Assembly (NCBI GenBank): GCA_026954015.1
Contig: JAIXLP010000074.1
Location: 1 to 46,220, forward strand
Direction of reading: 5' to 3'
Source: Burkholderiales bacterium
GTDB taxonomy: Bacteria > Pseudomonadota > Gammaproteobacteria > Burkholderiales > Burkholderiaceae_C
Length of the DNA: 46,220 nt
Shown here: positions 15,310 to 23,768 of the stretch, piece after piece
Layout of the letters: each line of letters starts with the position of its first letter
How positions within the stretch are numbered: the first letter of the stretch is position 1
Notes under the pieces: model-generated
Told to the model about the DNA's origin: nothing
Database searches by the model: none
Seen by the model: only the letters and a program-made list of their open reading frames with translations
Made by a program: the position numbers and the translations under genes

Positions 15310-17859
15310 ATGCAAGCAACCGCGCATACCCCCCGCGCCGCCGCGCCTTCGGTGCTGGCGCTGGGCTGGCGCGCGCTGTGGCGCGACGCGCGCGCGGGGG
15401 AGCTGCGGCTGCTCGTGCTCGCGGTGGTGCTCGCGGTGGCGGCGCTCACCTCGGTGGGGTTTTTTGCCGACCGGCTGCAGGCGGGCCTGCAGCGCGATGC
15501 GGTGCAGCTGCTGGGGGGCGACGCGGTGATCGCGAGCGACCAGCCCACGCCCGCCGCCTTCACCGACGAGGCGCGCGCGCTCGGCCTGCGCGCGGTGACG
15601 ACGCTCACCTTCCCGACGATGGCGCGCGCCGATGACGCGCAGGGCGGCGCCAGCCGCCTCGTGGCGCTCAAGAGCGTGCAGCCGGGCTACCCGCTGCGCG
15701 GGCAGGTGCGTACCGCAGCCGCGCCGGGCGGGGCGGGCGCGCCCACGGCGGACATCCCCGCGCCGGGGCAGGCGTGGGTGGATGCGCCGCTGCTCGACGC
15801 GCTGAACCTGGCGGTGGGCGACGTGCTCTGGCTGGGCGACGCGCGCCTGCGCATCGCGCGCGTGATCACGCTGGAGCCGGACCGCGGCAGCGGCTTCATC
15901 GGCTTTGCGCCGCGCGTGATGGTGAACGACGCCGACCTGCCCGCCACCGGCCTGGTGCAGCCCGCCAGCCGCATCACCTGGCGCTATGCGGTGGCGGGCG
16001 GCGCGGCGGCGGTGGCGCGCTACACCGCCTGGGCCGCGCAGGCGGTGCGCGCGCCGGGCGTGCGCGGCGTGCGGCTGGAGTCGCTCGCAAGCGGCCGCCC
16101 CGAAATGCGCCAGACGCTGGACCGCGCGCAGCAGTTCCTGAACCTCGTGGCGCTGCTGGCCGCGCTGCTCGCGGCGGTGGCGGTGGCGCTGGCGGCGCGC
16201 GGCTTTGCGGCGCGCCACCTGGACGGCGCGGCGCTGCTGCGCGTGCTGGGCCTGGCGCAGCGCACGATCGCCGGGGCCTATGTGGTCGAATTTGCGCTGG
16301 CGGGCCTGGGCGCGAGCCTGCTGGGCGTGCTGCTGGGCTGGGGCGTGCACTGGGTCTTCGTCGGGCTGCTCGCGGGGCTGGTGCCCGCGGGGCTGCCCGC
16401 GGCGAGCTTCTGGCCGGCGCTGCTGGGGCTGGGGGTGGGGCTCACGCTGCTGGCGGCGTTCGGGCTGCCGCCGGTGCTGCGGCTGGCCAGCGTGCCGCCG
16501 CTGCGCGTGATCCGGCGCGACCTGGGCGCTCCCAGGCCTGCGCCCGCTGCGGTGCTGCTGCTGGGCGTGGCGGGCTTTGCCGCGCTGCTGCTGATCGTGA
16601 GCCGCGATGCGCGGCTCGGGCTGATCGCGGTGGGCGGCTTCGGGGCGGCGGCGGCGCTGTTTGCGCTGCTGGCGTGGGCGGCGGTGGGGCTGCTGCGCCG
16701 CGCCGTGAGCGAAACGCGCGCGCCGCGCTGGCTGGTGCTTGCCACGCGTCAGGTCGCCGCGCGCCCGGCGTACGCGGTGGTGCAGGTAAGCAGCCTGGCG
16801 GTGGGGCTGCTGGCGCTGGTGCTGCTCGTGCTGCTGCGCACCGACCTGATCGCGAGCTGGCGCCAGGCCACGCCCGCGAGCGCCCCCGACCGTTTCGTCA
16901 TCAACATCCAGCCCGACCAGGCACAGAGCTTTCGGGCCATGCTGGCGCGGGCCGGGGTGGCGCAGTACGACTGGTACCCCATGTTTCGCGGGCGCCTGGT
17001 GGCGGTCAATGGCCGCGCGGTGAGCGGGGCCGACTACGCCGACGACCGCGCCCGCGCTCTGGTGGAGCGCGAATTCAACCTCTCGCACACGCTGCAGGCG
17101 CCGGCGCACAACGCCATCGTCGCGGGGCGCTGGGGCGCGGGCGAGCCGGGCACGGCGAGCGTGGAGGAGGGGCTGGCCAAGACGCTGGGGCTCCAGCTCG
17201 GCGACGTGCTGCGCTTTGACATAGCGGGCGTGGCGAGCGAGGCGCGCATCACCAGCCTGCGCAAGGTGGACTGGAGCTCGATGCGCGCCAACTTCTTCGT
17301 GCTCTACCCGCTGGCGGACATGCCCGACGTGCCCATCACCTTCCTCGCGGCCTACCGCGCTCCGCAGGTGCCGGGCTTCGACAACGCACTGGTGCGCGCG
17401 TTCCCCAACGTCACCAACGTGGATCTGAGTGCGACGCTGGCGCAGGTGCAGGGCGTGCTGGCGCAGGTGATCGCGGCGGTGGAGTTCCTCTTTGCGTTCA
17501 CGCTGGCGGCGGGGCTCGTCGTGCTGTTCGCCGCCGTCACCGCCACGCGCGAGGAGCGCGCGCGCGAGTTCGCCATCATGCGTGCCGTCGGCGCGCGCGC
17601 CAGCCTGCTGCGCCAGGTGCAGCGCGCCGAGCTGGCGGGCGTGGGCCTGCTCGCGGGCCTGCTGGCCAGCAGCGTGGCGATGGTGGTGGGCTGGCTGCTG
17701 GCGCTGTACGTGTTCGATTTCACCTGGACCGCGCCGTGGTGGGTGCCGCTGGCGGGCGGCGCGGCCGGTGCGCTGCTGGCGCTGGCGGCGGGCTGGTGGG
17801 GCCTGCGCGAGGTGCTGCGCCGCCCGGTGGTGCAGACGCTGCGCGAGGCGACCGATTGA
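15310..17859 (+). CDS. FtsX-like ABC transporter permease (YbbP type)
   Basis: 849 residues with two FtsX-type membrane blocks. An N-terminal helix (about 33-52) precedes a large periplasmic domain, then three helices around 275-395, a second pair at about 410-460, another periplasmic domain (about 515-720) and three C-terminal helices ending near 830. RAREFAIMRAVGARASLLRQV is the typical coupling segment before the last helices. YbbP-type permeases work with an ATPase (YbbA) and are proposed to act in lipoprotein or envelope handling. No ATPase gene is adjacent, so the partner must be elsewhere. The sequence is extremely GC-rich, which creates long false frames on the other strand. Confidence 0.9.
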   Translation: MQATAHTPRAAAPSVLALGWRALWRDARAGELRLLVLAVVLAVAALTSVGFFADRLQAGLQRDAVQLLGGDAVIASDQPTPAAFTDEARALGLRAVTTLTFPTMARADDAQGGASRLVALKSVQPGYPLRGQVRTAAAPGGAGAPTADIPAPGQAWVDAPLLDALNLAVGDVLWLGDARLRIARVITLEPDRGSGFIGFAPRVMVNDADLPATGLVQPASRITWRYAVAGGAAAVARYTAWAAQAVRAPGVRGVRLESLASGRPEMRQTLDRAQQFLNLVALLAALLAAVAVALAARGFAARHLDGAALLRVLGLAQRTIAGAYVVEFALAGLGASLLGVLLGWGVHWVFVGLLAGLVPAGLPAASFWPALLGLGVGLTLLAAFGLPPVLRLASVPPLRVIRRDLGAPRPAPAAVLLLGVAGFAALLLIVSRDARLGLIAVGGFGAAAALFALLAWAAVGLLRRAVSETRAPRWLVLATRQVAARPAYAVVQVSSLAVGLLALVLLVLLRTDLIASWRQATPASAPDRFVINIQPDQAQSFRAMLARAGVAQYDWYPMFRGRLVAVNGRAVSGADYADDRARALVEREFNLSHTLQAPAHNAIVAGRWGAGEPGTASVEEGLAKTLGLQLGDVLRFDIAGVASEARITSLRKVDWSSMRANFFVLYPLADMPDVPITFLAAYRAPQVPGFDNALVRAFPNVTNVDLSATLAQVQGVLAQVIAAVEFLFAFTLAAGLVVLFAAVTATREERAREFAIMRAVGARASLLRQVQRAELAGVGLLAGLLASSVAMVVGWLLALYVFDFTWTAPWWVPLAGGAAGALLALAAGWWGLREVLRRPVVQTLREATD

Positions 17860-17865
17860 TGCGCT

Positions 17866-17925
17866 ACATTGGCAAGAGCTGCTCGCGCTTGCTGCACAAG
17901 CGCTGGAAGCTGTTTTCATGATGAA
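17866..17925 (+). repeat. Dispersed hairpin repeat, copy 4
   Basis: GAGCTGCTC, then GCGCTTG, CTGCA loop, CAAGCGC, TGGAAGC and a T-rich tail ending ATGAA. It lies seven bases after the permease stop and ahead of the MFS gene. The hairpin arms are intact; the leading GATAGCT has drifted to AAGAGCT. Confidence 0.82.
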
Positions 17926-17973
17926 AAACGTCGCGTCGCGAAAGTGGGAGTGCGCCCGCTGCTGGAGCGCGCC

Positions 17974-19188
17974 GTGAGCGGCACCTGGACGGTGCTGGCT
18001 GTCACCACGGCGGTGCAGTCCATGGCGGCGATGGCGCTGCTCACGGTGCCGGTGATGGCGCCGGCACTGGCGCCCGCGCTGGGGCTGCCCACGGCCTGGG
18101 TGGGCGGCTTCATCGCGCTCGGGTATCTGGCGGCGATGGCGGCGAGCATGGTCTCGGGCGCGGTGGTGCCGCGCCACGGCGCGATCCGCGTGAGCCAGGT
18201 GGCGCTGCTGCTGTGCGCCGCAGGGCTGCTCCTGGCGGCGCTGCCCGCGTGGCCCGCCACCGCGCTCGGCGGCTTTCTGATCGGCTGCGGCTACGGGCCG
18301 ATCACCCCGGCAAGCTCGCACCTGCTGGCGCTCAGCACGCCGCCCGAGCGCATGTCGCTCGTGTTCTCGATCAAGCAGACGGGCGTGCCGCTGGGCGGCA
18401 TGCTCGCGGGCGCCATCGTTCCGGGCGCTGTGCTGCTCGTGGGCTGGCAGGCGACGCTGGTGCTCGTGGCGCTGGCCTGCGTGGCCTGCGCGCTGCTCGC
18501 GCAGCCGCTGCGCCGCGCGCTGGATGCCGAGCGCGAGCGCGGGCGCAGGCTGGCGCTCTCCGGGCTGCTGCTGCCGCTCAGGCTCGTGCTCCGCAGCCGC
18601 CCGCTCGCGGTGATGGCGGCGTGCTCGTTTCTGTTCTCGGCGGTGCAGGTGTCGGTCACCTCCTACCTCGTCACCTACCTGAACGAGACGCTCGCGCTCA
18701 GCCTGGTGGCAGCGGGCGCGGCGCTCTCGGTGTCGCAGCTCGCCGGGGTGGTGGGGCGCATAGGCTGGGGCGCGCTCTCCGACCACGGCCTGGGCGCGCG
18801 CGGCACCCTGATGCTGCTGGCCGGGCTCATGCTCGTGGGCAGCCTGCTCACCGCGCTGCTGCAGGGCAGCTGGCCCACGGCGGTGATCTGGCTCGTGGTG
18901 GCGCTGCTGGGCGCGTCGGGCATAGGCTGGAACGGCGTCTACCTGGCGGCGGTGGCGCGCCAGGCGCCGCCCGGCCAGGCGGGCGTGGCCACCGGCGGCA
19001 CGCTGCTCTTCACCTTCATGGGCGTGGTGTTCGGCGCGCCGGCGTTCGGCGCGATCGCGAGCGCGAGCGGCAGCTACCGGGTTTCGGTGGCGGCGCTGGC
19101 GGTGCCGGCGGCGCTGGCGCTGGCGCTGCTCGTCTGGCGCGCGCGCCAGGTGCAACGGGAAACGAGGCGGGGCGATGGCAGCCAGTGA
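17974..19188 (+). CDS. Major facilitator superfamily transporter
   Basis: 404 residues with about twelve hydrophobic helices and a loop between helices 2 and 3 (GAVVPRHGAIRVS). A central cytoplasmic loop (about 187-205, RALDAERERGRRLALSG) separates the two halves. SIKQTGVPLGGMLAG in helix 5 and GRIGWGALSDHGLGARG between helices 8 and 9 are typical of MFS carriers of the YbfB/CynX-like kind; the substrate is not readable. GTG at 17974 is chosen because GGAG lies six bases before it and the N-terminus leads straight into helix 1. Upstream GTG codons (17944, 17950) lack a ribosome site and overlap the edge of the repeat region. Confidence 0.87.
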   Translation: MSGTWTVLAVTTAVQSMAAMALLTVPVMAPALAPALGLPTAWVGGFIALGYLAAMAASMVSGAVVPRHGAIRVSQVALLLCAAGLLLAALPAWPATALGGFLIGCGYGPITPASSHLLALSTPPERMSLVFSIKQTGVPLGGMLAGAIVPGAVLLVGWQATLVLVALACVACALLAQPLRRALDAERERGRRLALSGLLLPLRLVLRSRPLAVMAACSFLFSAVQVSVTSYLVTYLNETLALSLVAAGAALSVSQLAGVVGRIGWGALSDHGLGARGTLMLLAGLMLVGSLLTALLQGSWPTAVIWLVVALLGASGIGWNGVYLAAVARQAPPGQAGVATGGTLLFTFMGVVFGAPAFGAIASASGSYRVSVAALAVPAALALALLVWRARQVQRETRRGDGSQ

Positions 19189-19411
19189 CGCGGGCGTTCC
19201 CGACTGGGCCGATGCCCCCGCGGGCACGGGCTGGAACTGGCTGGCGCAGGACGCCGACGGGCGCTGGTTCTGGTACCGCACCGAGCCGCAGCTGAACTGG
19301 TCGGGCGGCGTGTGGCGCTCGAACTCGCGCAACCAGCAGTTCGCCGCCGACGGCGCGCCCGATCCGAACTGGGACGCGACGCTGCGCGTGCGCCCCGGCC
19401 ACGAGGGGTGA
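19175..19411 (+). CDS. Small Trp-rich protein of unknown function
   Basis: 78 residues containing GWNWLAQDADGRWFWYRTEP and GGVWRSNSRNQQ: eight Trp, few hydrophobic helices, acidic at the start. The WNWL..DGRWFWY pattern resembles a small conserved protein I have seen in Comamonadaceae, so it is probably real. The ATG overlaps the MFS stop by 14 bases and has a G-rich ribosome site (GAGGCGGGG), which suggests translational coupling. There is no signal peptide. Function unknown. Confidence 0.6.
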   Translation: MAASDAGVPDWADAPAGTGWNWLAQDADGRWFWYRTEPQLNWSGGVWRSNSRNQQFAADGAPDPNWDATLRVRPGHEG

Positions 19412-19415
19412 CGCG

Positions 19416-19526
19416 ATGGCGCAGGCGCACGGCGGGTTCTTCCGGGCGGCGCTCTCGGCCGTCTTTGCGGCGCCGCCCGCCGTGTTCGCCAGGGTGGGCG
19501 CCGTGCTGCTGACGCTGAAACGATAG
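19416..19526 (+). CDS. Possible 36-residue hydrophobic microprotein
   Basis: MAQAHGGFFRAALSAVFAAP and on to LLTLKR: a mostly hydrophobic or amphipathic peptide with a basic end. It starts four bases after the preceding stop with GAGGGG eight bases upstream of the ATG. Its TAG stop lies within the GATAGCT start of repeat copy 5. It could be a membrane micropeptide or a chance frame in GC-rich DNA. Confidence 0.35.
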   Translation: MAQAHGGFFRAALSAVFAAPPAVFARVGAVLLTLKR

Positions 19527-19572
19527 CTGCCCGCGCTGGCTGCATGGGCGCCGCAGCCACTTTTCATTCATT
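19522..19572 (+). repeat. Dispersed hairpin repeat, copy 5 (decayed)
   Basis: GATAGCTGCCCGCGCTGGCTGC then GGCGCCGCAGCC and a TTTTCATTCA tail. Both ends match the family, but the GCGCTTG/CAAGCGC stem has decayed. It lies between the microORF and the convergent smr gene. Confidence 0.6.
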
Positions 19573-20230
19573 TTTTCCGGTGCCCCGGCTGCAGCAGCAC
19601 GATGAGCGCGCCGGCGCCGCCCTCGGCCGCGCGCGCCTGCACGAAGGCGAGTACCTCGCGCTTTTGCACGAGCCACGATTGCACGCGGCCCTTGAGCACC
19701 GGCACCCGGCCCGGCGAGCCCAGGCCCTTGCCGTGCACGATGCGCACGCAGCGCAGGCCGCTGCGGTGCGCCCGGCGGATGAACTGCGCGAGCGCCTCGC
19801 GCGCCTCGTCGCGGCGCAGGCCGTGCAGGTCGAGCTGGCTCTGGATGCTCCAGTGCCCGGCGCGCAGCTTGCGCGTCACGTCCAGGCCTGTGCCGGGGCG
19901 GCGAAAGCTCATCTGGTCGTCCACGTCGAGCAGCGTGCTCACGTCGAACTCGTCGCTCAGCGACTGCAGCAGCACCTCGCGTTCGTCGCGCAGGCGCTGC
20001 ACCGGCAGCGGCGCGGGGCGCGGCGGGGCGCAGGCGTGGCGCGCGTCGCGGTGCTTGAGCGGCTCGACGCGGCCCACCGCGTGCTCGAACAGGTGGCGCT
20101 CGGCCCAGGCGCGCTCGGCGGCCTCGCGCTCGGCCTGGCGGCGCGCCGCCTCCTGCTCGCGCAGGCGCTGCAGCACGCGGCGCAGCGCCGCCAGTTCGGC
20201 GAACGAGCGCAGCGCGGGCCCGCCGCTCAT
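19568..20230 (-). CDS. Smr domain protein
   Basis: 220 residues. The N-terminal half is a charged Ala/Arg/Glu helix (20-45) and a linker. The C-terminal half is an Smr domain: LDLHGLRRDEAREAL from 133, CVRIVHGKGLGSPG at 161-174 with the HGKG motif, and VLKGRVQSWL. Smr domains are nucleases; stand-alone SmrB-type proteins cleave mRNA at collided ribosomes, and the same fold closes MutS2. The LDxHG and HGxG residues are intact. The start overlaps the stop of the upstream lipoprotein gene by four bases (ATGA), so it is the third gene of the radC operon. Confidence 0.9.
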   Translation of the reverse strand: MSGGPALRSFAELAALRRVLQRLREQEAARRQAEREAAERAWAERHLFEHAVGRVEPLKHRDARHACAPPRPAPLPVQRLRDEREVLLQSLSDEFDVSTLLDVDDQMSFRRPGTGLDVTRKLRAGHWSIQSQLDLHGLRRDEAREALAQFIRRAHRSGLRCVRIVHGKGLGSPGRVPVLKGRVQSWLVQKREVLAFVQARAAEGGAGALIVLLQPGHRKK

Positions 20231-21414
20231 GGCGTGGTGGCCGGGCAGTCGCCGTCGCCGCCCGGCGGCTGCAGGTAGCGCGCCGCGATGAACTGCGTCG
20301 TCTGCAGCAGGTTGAAGTTGTCGTCGCTCACGAAGAGCAGCACGCAGCCGCCGTCCGCCAGGCGCGGGCCCCAGGTCATGCCCTCGATGTTGTCGGGCTC
20401 GATGCCGAGCGCCGCCAGGTCGCCCACGAGCTGCTTGGGCACGTTCTGGTGGTTACCTGCGGTGAGCGCGTCGATCGCCCGCGTGTCGCTGCCCGCGCGC
20501 GTGTCCACGCGGTACAGGCGCGCGCCGAAGCCCGCGGCCATGCTGTAGGAGCGTTCGAGCACCAGCAGGTGGTCGTTGCCGTCCATGAGGATTTCGCTCA
20601 CGCCGTTGAGCTGCGGGCCGGGCAGCAGGCGCCGGCGCGGCACCGCCTCCAGCGGGTAGGCGATCTGGCGCAGTGGCGTGCCGGTGGCCAGATCCATCGC
20701 CGTGATGCGCACCGGCGCGCCGGGGTCGGTCGGCGTGGGGCTCGCGCCATCCTGCTTGAGCGGCAGCTCCATCGAGACCCAGGCGGTGCGGCCATCGGGC
20801 GCGAGCGCCAGGCCCTCCAGCGTGCCGTTGCCGCGCGGGCCGCGCTCGTCCTCGTCGAGCGGGCCCGTGAGCCGCGGGGGCAGCGCAACTTCGCGCACCG
20901 GTGCGCCGTCGAGCCGCTGGATGCGCAGCCGCGGGCCGAAGCCGCGGGCAAAGTCGCCCTCGCTGCTCCAGACGTAGGCGCGCGCGCCCGGCAGCCAGCG
21001 CACGGCCTCGGCGTCGGGCACGTCCACCCCGGCGCGCGGTGCCCACCACGGGGCGTAGGGCTGGCCGTCGGCGAGCAGGGGGCGGTGCATGCCGGTGAAC
21101 TCGGGCGGTTCGACGTGGTGCGCGTCGTAGCGGATGCGCGCGGTGTAGACGCGCGCCGGGCCGTCGCTGCCCTTGTCGTCGCTGATGAGGAGGTATTCGT
21201 CCCGCTCGGGGCTGTAGGCGATGCCCGACAGACCCCCCACCGCGGTGCCCGCATGGCGCGTGCCCCAGGGCAGCGTGGCCACGCCGATGAGGCGCAGGTG
21301 CGGCGCCAGCGCGAGTTGCGGCGCGGGCGGCGCATGCGGGATGGTGCAGCCGCTGAGCAGCACGAAAACCGCCGCCAGCGCGCGCCAGTGCCCGCGTGCG
21401 CTGGGGGTTTTCAT
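20227..21414 (-). CDS. Phytase-like (esterase-like) beta-propeller lipoprotein
   Basis: 395 residues. Residues 1-23 are a lipoprotein signal ending in LLSGC (lipidated C23). The mature part has [20 protein letters not shown] near 62, [40 protein letters not shown] and [20 protein letters not shown], the repeating blade pattern of the phytase-like domain family. These are annotated as esterase-like activity of phytase; true phytase activity is unproven. It should sit in the envelope. It overlaps radC and smr by four bases at each end (ATGA), so translation of all three is coupled. Confidence 0.85.
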   Translation of the reverse strand: MKTPSARGHWRALAAVFVLLSGCTIPHAPPAPQLALAPHLRLIGVATLPWGTRHAGTAVGGLSGIAYSPERDEYLLISDDKGSDGPARVYTARIRYDAHHVEPPEFTGMHRPLLADGQPYAPWWAPRAGVDVPDAEAVRWLPGARAYVWSSEGDFARGFGPRLRIQRLDGAPVREVALPPRLTGPLDEDERGPRGNGTLEGLALAPDGRTAWVSMELPLKQDGASPTPTDPGAPVRITAMDLATGTPLRQIAYPLEAVPRRRLLPGPQLNGVSEILMDGNDHLLVLERSYSMAAGFGARLYRVDTRAGSDTRAIDALTAGNHQNVPKQLVGDLAALGIEPDNIEGMTWGPRLADGGCVLLFVSDDNFNLLQTTQFIAARYLQPPGGDGDCPATTP

Positions 21415-22124
21415 AGCAGGCCGTGCTCGGCCATCGACAGCGCTTGCCCCGGCGCGACGATGACGTGGTCGAGCACGCGCACGTCGATCAGCGCGAGCGC
21501 GCTCTTGAGTGTCTGCGTCAGCACCTCGTCGGCGCGGCTGGGCTGCACGCTGCCGCTGGGGTGGTTGTGCGCCAGTACCACGCTCGCCGCGCCGTGGTGC
21601 AGCGCGCGCAGCACCACCTCGCGCGGGTAGACCGCAGTCTGCGTGAGCGTGCCCTGGAACAGCTTTTCCAGCGCGATCAGGCGGTGCTGGCTGTCGAGCA
21701 GCAGCAGCGCGAAGACCTCGTGCGGCAGCGCCGCCAGGTGCAGTTGCAGATACGCGCGCACCGCTTGCGGCGTGTCGAACACCGGGCGTTCGCCGAGCTG
21801 CTGCGCCAGCGCCCGCCGCGCAAGCTCCAGCACCGCGACGAGCTCGGCGCGCTTGGCCGGCCCCAGGCCCTTGATGCGCCGCAGATCCTGCGCGCCCGCG
21901 TTCAGCAGCCCGGCGATGCCGCCGAAGCCGCCGCCCGGCTGGCCGCTGCTCGCATCAAGAGCGGGCGCTCGCAGCAGCTCTTCGGCCAGTTGCAGCACGC
22001 CCTTGCCCCGGATGCCGGTGCGCAGCAGGATCGCGAGCAGCTCGGCATCCGACAGCGCCCCCGGCCCGCGCGCGAGCAGCTTCTCGCGCGGTTGGGCGTC
22101 GGCGGGCAGATCCTTGAGCGGCAT
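21411..22124 (-). CDS. radC: RadC family protein (JAB/MPN domain)
   Basis: 237 residues, the usual length. The N-terminal helix-hairpin-helix part has [25 protein letters not shown] and [13 protein letters not shown]. The C-terminal JAMM motif is [14 protein letters not shown] (186-199), with H186, H188, S196 and D199 as zinc-site residues. RadC was named for DNA repair, but its molecular role is not settled. The start at 22124 ([15 protein letters not shown]) matches the family; an ATG ten codons upstream is possible but has poor spacing. It is the first gene of radC-lipoprotein-smr and is divergent from fkpB. Confidence 0.93.
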   Translation of the reverse strand: MPLKDLPADAQPREKLLARGPGALSDAELLAILLRTGIRGKGVLQLAEELLRAPALDASSGQPGGGFGGIAGLLNAGAQDLRRIKGLGPAKRAELVAVLELARRALAQQLGERPVFDTPQAVRAYLQLHLAALPHEVFALLLLDSQHRLIALEKLFQGTLTQTAVYPREVVLRALHHGAASVVLAHNHPSGSVQPSRADEVLTQTLKSALALIDVRVLDHVIVAPGQALSMAEHGLL

Positions 22125-22189
22125 GACGAGATAGCGGTAGGGACTTACCCGCATTTCCTAGAATGCGGCAGTTTATCCAGATCGCCCCC

Positions 22190-22660
22190 ATGACCGACTC
22201 CCCCGCCACCGCCGCGCCTGCGAAGGTCGAGCCAGGTTCCTTCCTCACGCTGCACTACCGCCTGGCCGGGCCCGCGGGCGACGTGATCAACACCTTCGCC
22301 AGCCGCCCGGCGACGATTTCGGTCGGCGCGGGCGAGCTGTCTCCGGCGCTGGAAGCGCGCCTCATCGGCCTTGCGGAAGGCACGCGCACCACCTTCGAGG
22401 TGCCCGCGGGCGAGGCCTTCGGCGAGCGCAACCCCGAGATGCAGCAGTGGGTGGCCAGGAAGCTCCTGGACGACATGGGCGACCCCGACGACCAGTACCA
22501 CGTGGGCGAGGTGGTGGAGTTCGCCACGCCCGACGGCAGCGGCACCTACGCGGGCGCGGTGCTGGAGGTGCGCGGCGACGGCGCCCTGCGCGTCGATTTC
22601 AACCACCCGCTGGCGGGCCGCCCCGTCACCTTTGAAGTGCAGATCATCGGAGTGCTATGA
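22190..22660 (+). CDS. fkpB: FKBP-type peptidyl-prolyl cis-trans isomerase, SlpA type
   Basis: 156 residues. [40 protein letters not shown] and [17 protein letters not shown] follow the SlpA/FkpB pattern: a FKBP fold with an inserted IF chaperone domain ([12 protein letters not shown] onward). It is a cytoplasmic foldase. ATG at 22190 fits the family; an ATG nine codons upstream (22163) overlaps TAGAAT (22160-22165), a possible -10 sequence. It overlaps ispH by four bases, the same pairing as fkpB-ispH in E. coli. Confidence 0.92.
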   Translation: MTDSPATAAPAKVEPGSFLTLHYRLAGPAGDVINTFASRPATISVGAGELSPALEARLIGLAEGTRTTFEVPAGEAFGERNPEMQQWVARKLLDDMGDPDDQYHVGEVVEFATPDGSGTYAGAVLEVRGDGALRVDFNHPLAGRPVTFEVQIIGVL

Positions 22661-23658
22661 GCGTGAACCAACCCCAGGAAATCGTCCTTGCGCAGCCGCG
22701 CGGTTTTTGCGCGGGCGTGGACCGCGCGATCGAGATCGTCGAGCGCGCGCTGGTCAAGTTCGGCGCGCCCATCTACGTGCGCCACGAGATCGTGCACAAC
22801 ACCTACGTGGTCAACGACCTCAAGGCCAAGGGCGCCATCTTCGTCGAGTCGCTGGAGGGCATCCCCAAGGGCTCGATCGTGATCTTCTCGGCCCATGGCG
22901 TGAGCCGCGCGCTGCAGCAGGAGGCCGTGGCGCGGGGTTTGAAGGTCTACGACGCCACCTGCCCGCTCGTGACCAAGGTGCACGTGGAGGTGGCCAAGCT
23001 GGCGCGCGAGGGCTATGAATTCATCATGATCGGCCACGCCGGCCACCCCGAGGTCGAGGGCACGATGGGGCAGTTGAGCGATGGCATCTACCTCGTGCAG
23101 GAGCTGGCGGACGTGGCCAGGATCGCGCCGCGCCAGACCGAAAAGCTCGCGCTGGTGACGCAGACCACGCTCTCGGTGGACGACGCGCGCGAGATCACCG
23201 CCGCGATCCGCGCGCGCTTTCCCGCCGTGCGCGAGCCCAAGCAGCAGGACATCTGCTACGCCACGCAAAACCGCCAGGACGCGGTCAAGCTCCTCACGCG
23301 GCAGGTAGAGATGATCATCGTCGTGGGCAGTCAGACCAGCTCCAACAGCAACCGCCTGCTGGAACTGGCCCGGCGCATGGGCACGCCCGCACACATGGTT
23401 GACGGCGCCGACGAGATCGAGCCCGCGTGGTTCGACGGCGTGACGCGCGTGGGCCTCACGGCGGGCGCGTCGGCGCCCGAGGTGCTGGTGCAGCAGGTGA
23501 TTGCGCGCATCCGCGAGATCGGCGGCGTCACGGTGCGCACGATGGACGGGCTCAAGGAAGATGTGCGCTTTCCGCTGCCCAAGGGCTTGAAGCTCGACGC
23601 CGAGCAGCCGTCCGAGCGCTCGGCGCTGCACGTGAGCGCAGGCAACAGCACCTCTTGA
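22657..23658 (+). CDS. ispH: 4-hydroxy-3-methylbut-2-enyl diphosphate reductase
   Basis: Last step of the MEP isoprenoid pathway, producing IPP and DMAPP with a 4Fe-4S cluster. At 333 residues it is full length. The three cluster cysteines are C18 (PRGFCAG), C102 ([12 protein letters not shown]) and C200 ([12 protein letters not shown]). Catalytic [18 protein letters not shown] with the proton-donor glutamate, and SSNSNRL are present. It overlaps fkpB by four bases. A hairpin repeat copy follows. Confidence 0.97.
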   Translation: MSVNQPQEIVLAQPRGFCAGVDRAIEIVERALVKFGAPIYVRHEIVHNTYVVNDLKAKGAIFVESLEGIPKGSIVIFSAHGVSRALQQEAVARGLKVYDATCPLVTKVHVEVAKLAREGYEFIMIGHAGHPEVEGTMGQLSDGIYLVQELADVARIAPRQTEKLALVTQTTLSVDDAREITAAIRARFPAVREPKQQDICYATQNRQDAVKLLTRQVEMIIVVGSQTSSNSNRLLELARRMGTPAHMVDGADEIEPAWFDGVTRVGLTAGASAPEVLVQQVIARIREIGGVTVRTMDGLKEDVRFPLPKGLKLDAEQPSERSALHVSAGNSTS

Positions 23659-23666
23659 AGTCACAG

Positions 23667-23715
23667 ATTGATAGCTGCCAGCGCTTGCCAGAAAAGCGCT
23701 ACGAATCGATTTGAC
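23667..23715 (+). repeat. Dispersed hairpin repeat, copy 6
   Basis: GATAGCTGCC, AGCGCTT, GCCAGA loop, AAGCGCT, then a diverged tail that replaces GGAGCC. It lies nine bases after the ispH stop, so it may serve as a transcript-end hairpin for ispH. Confidence 0.8.
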
Positions 23716-23768
23716 TCCTAAACTCCTGGCGCGGCGCGGATTGACCGCACAATCAAGGTTGTTCGACC

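Noticed and set aside
14479..19560. Minus-strand frame of about 1,690 codons continuing upstream from the sigma factor
   Set aside because: It is antisense to the FtsX-like and MFS genes and overlaps the flavin reductase in another frame; the composition is R/Q/A/H repeats with no domain. Only the last 235 codons are real.
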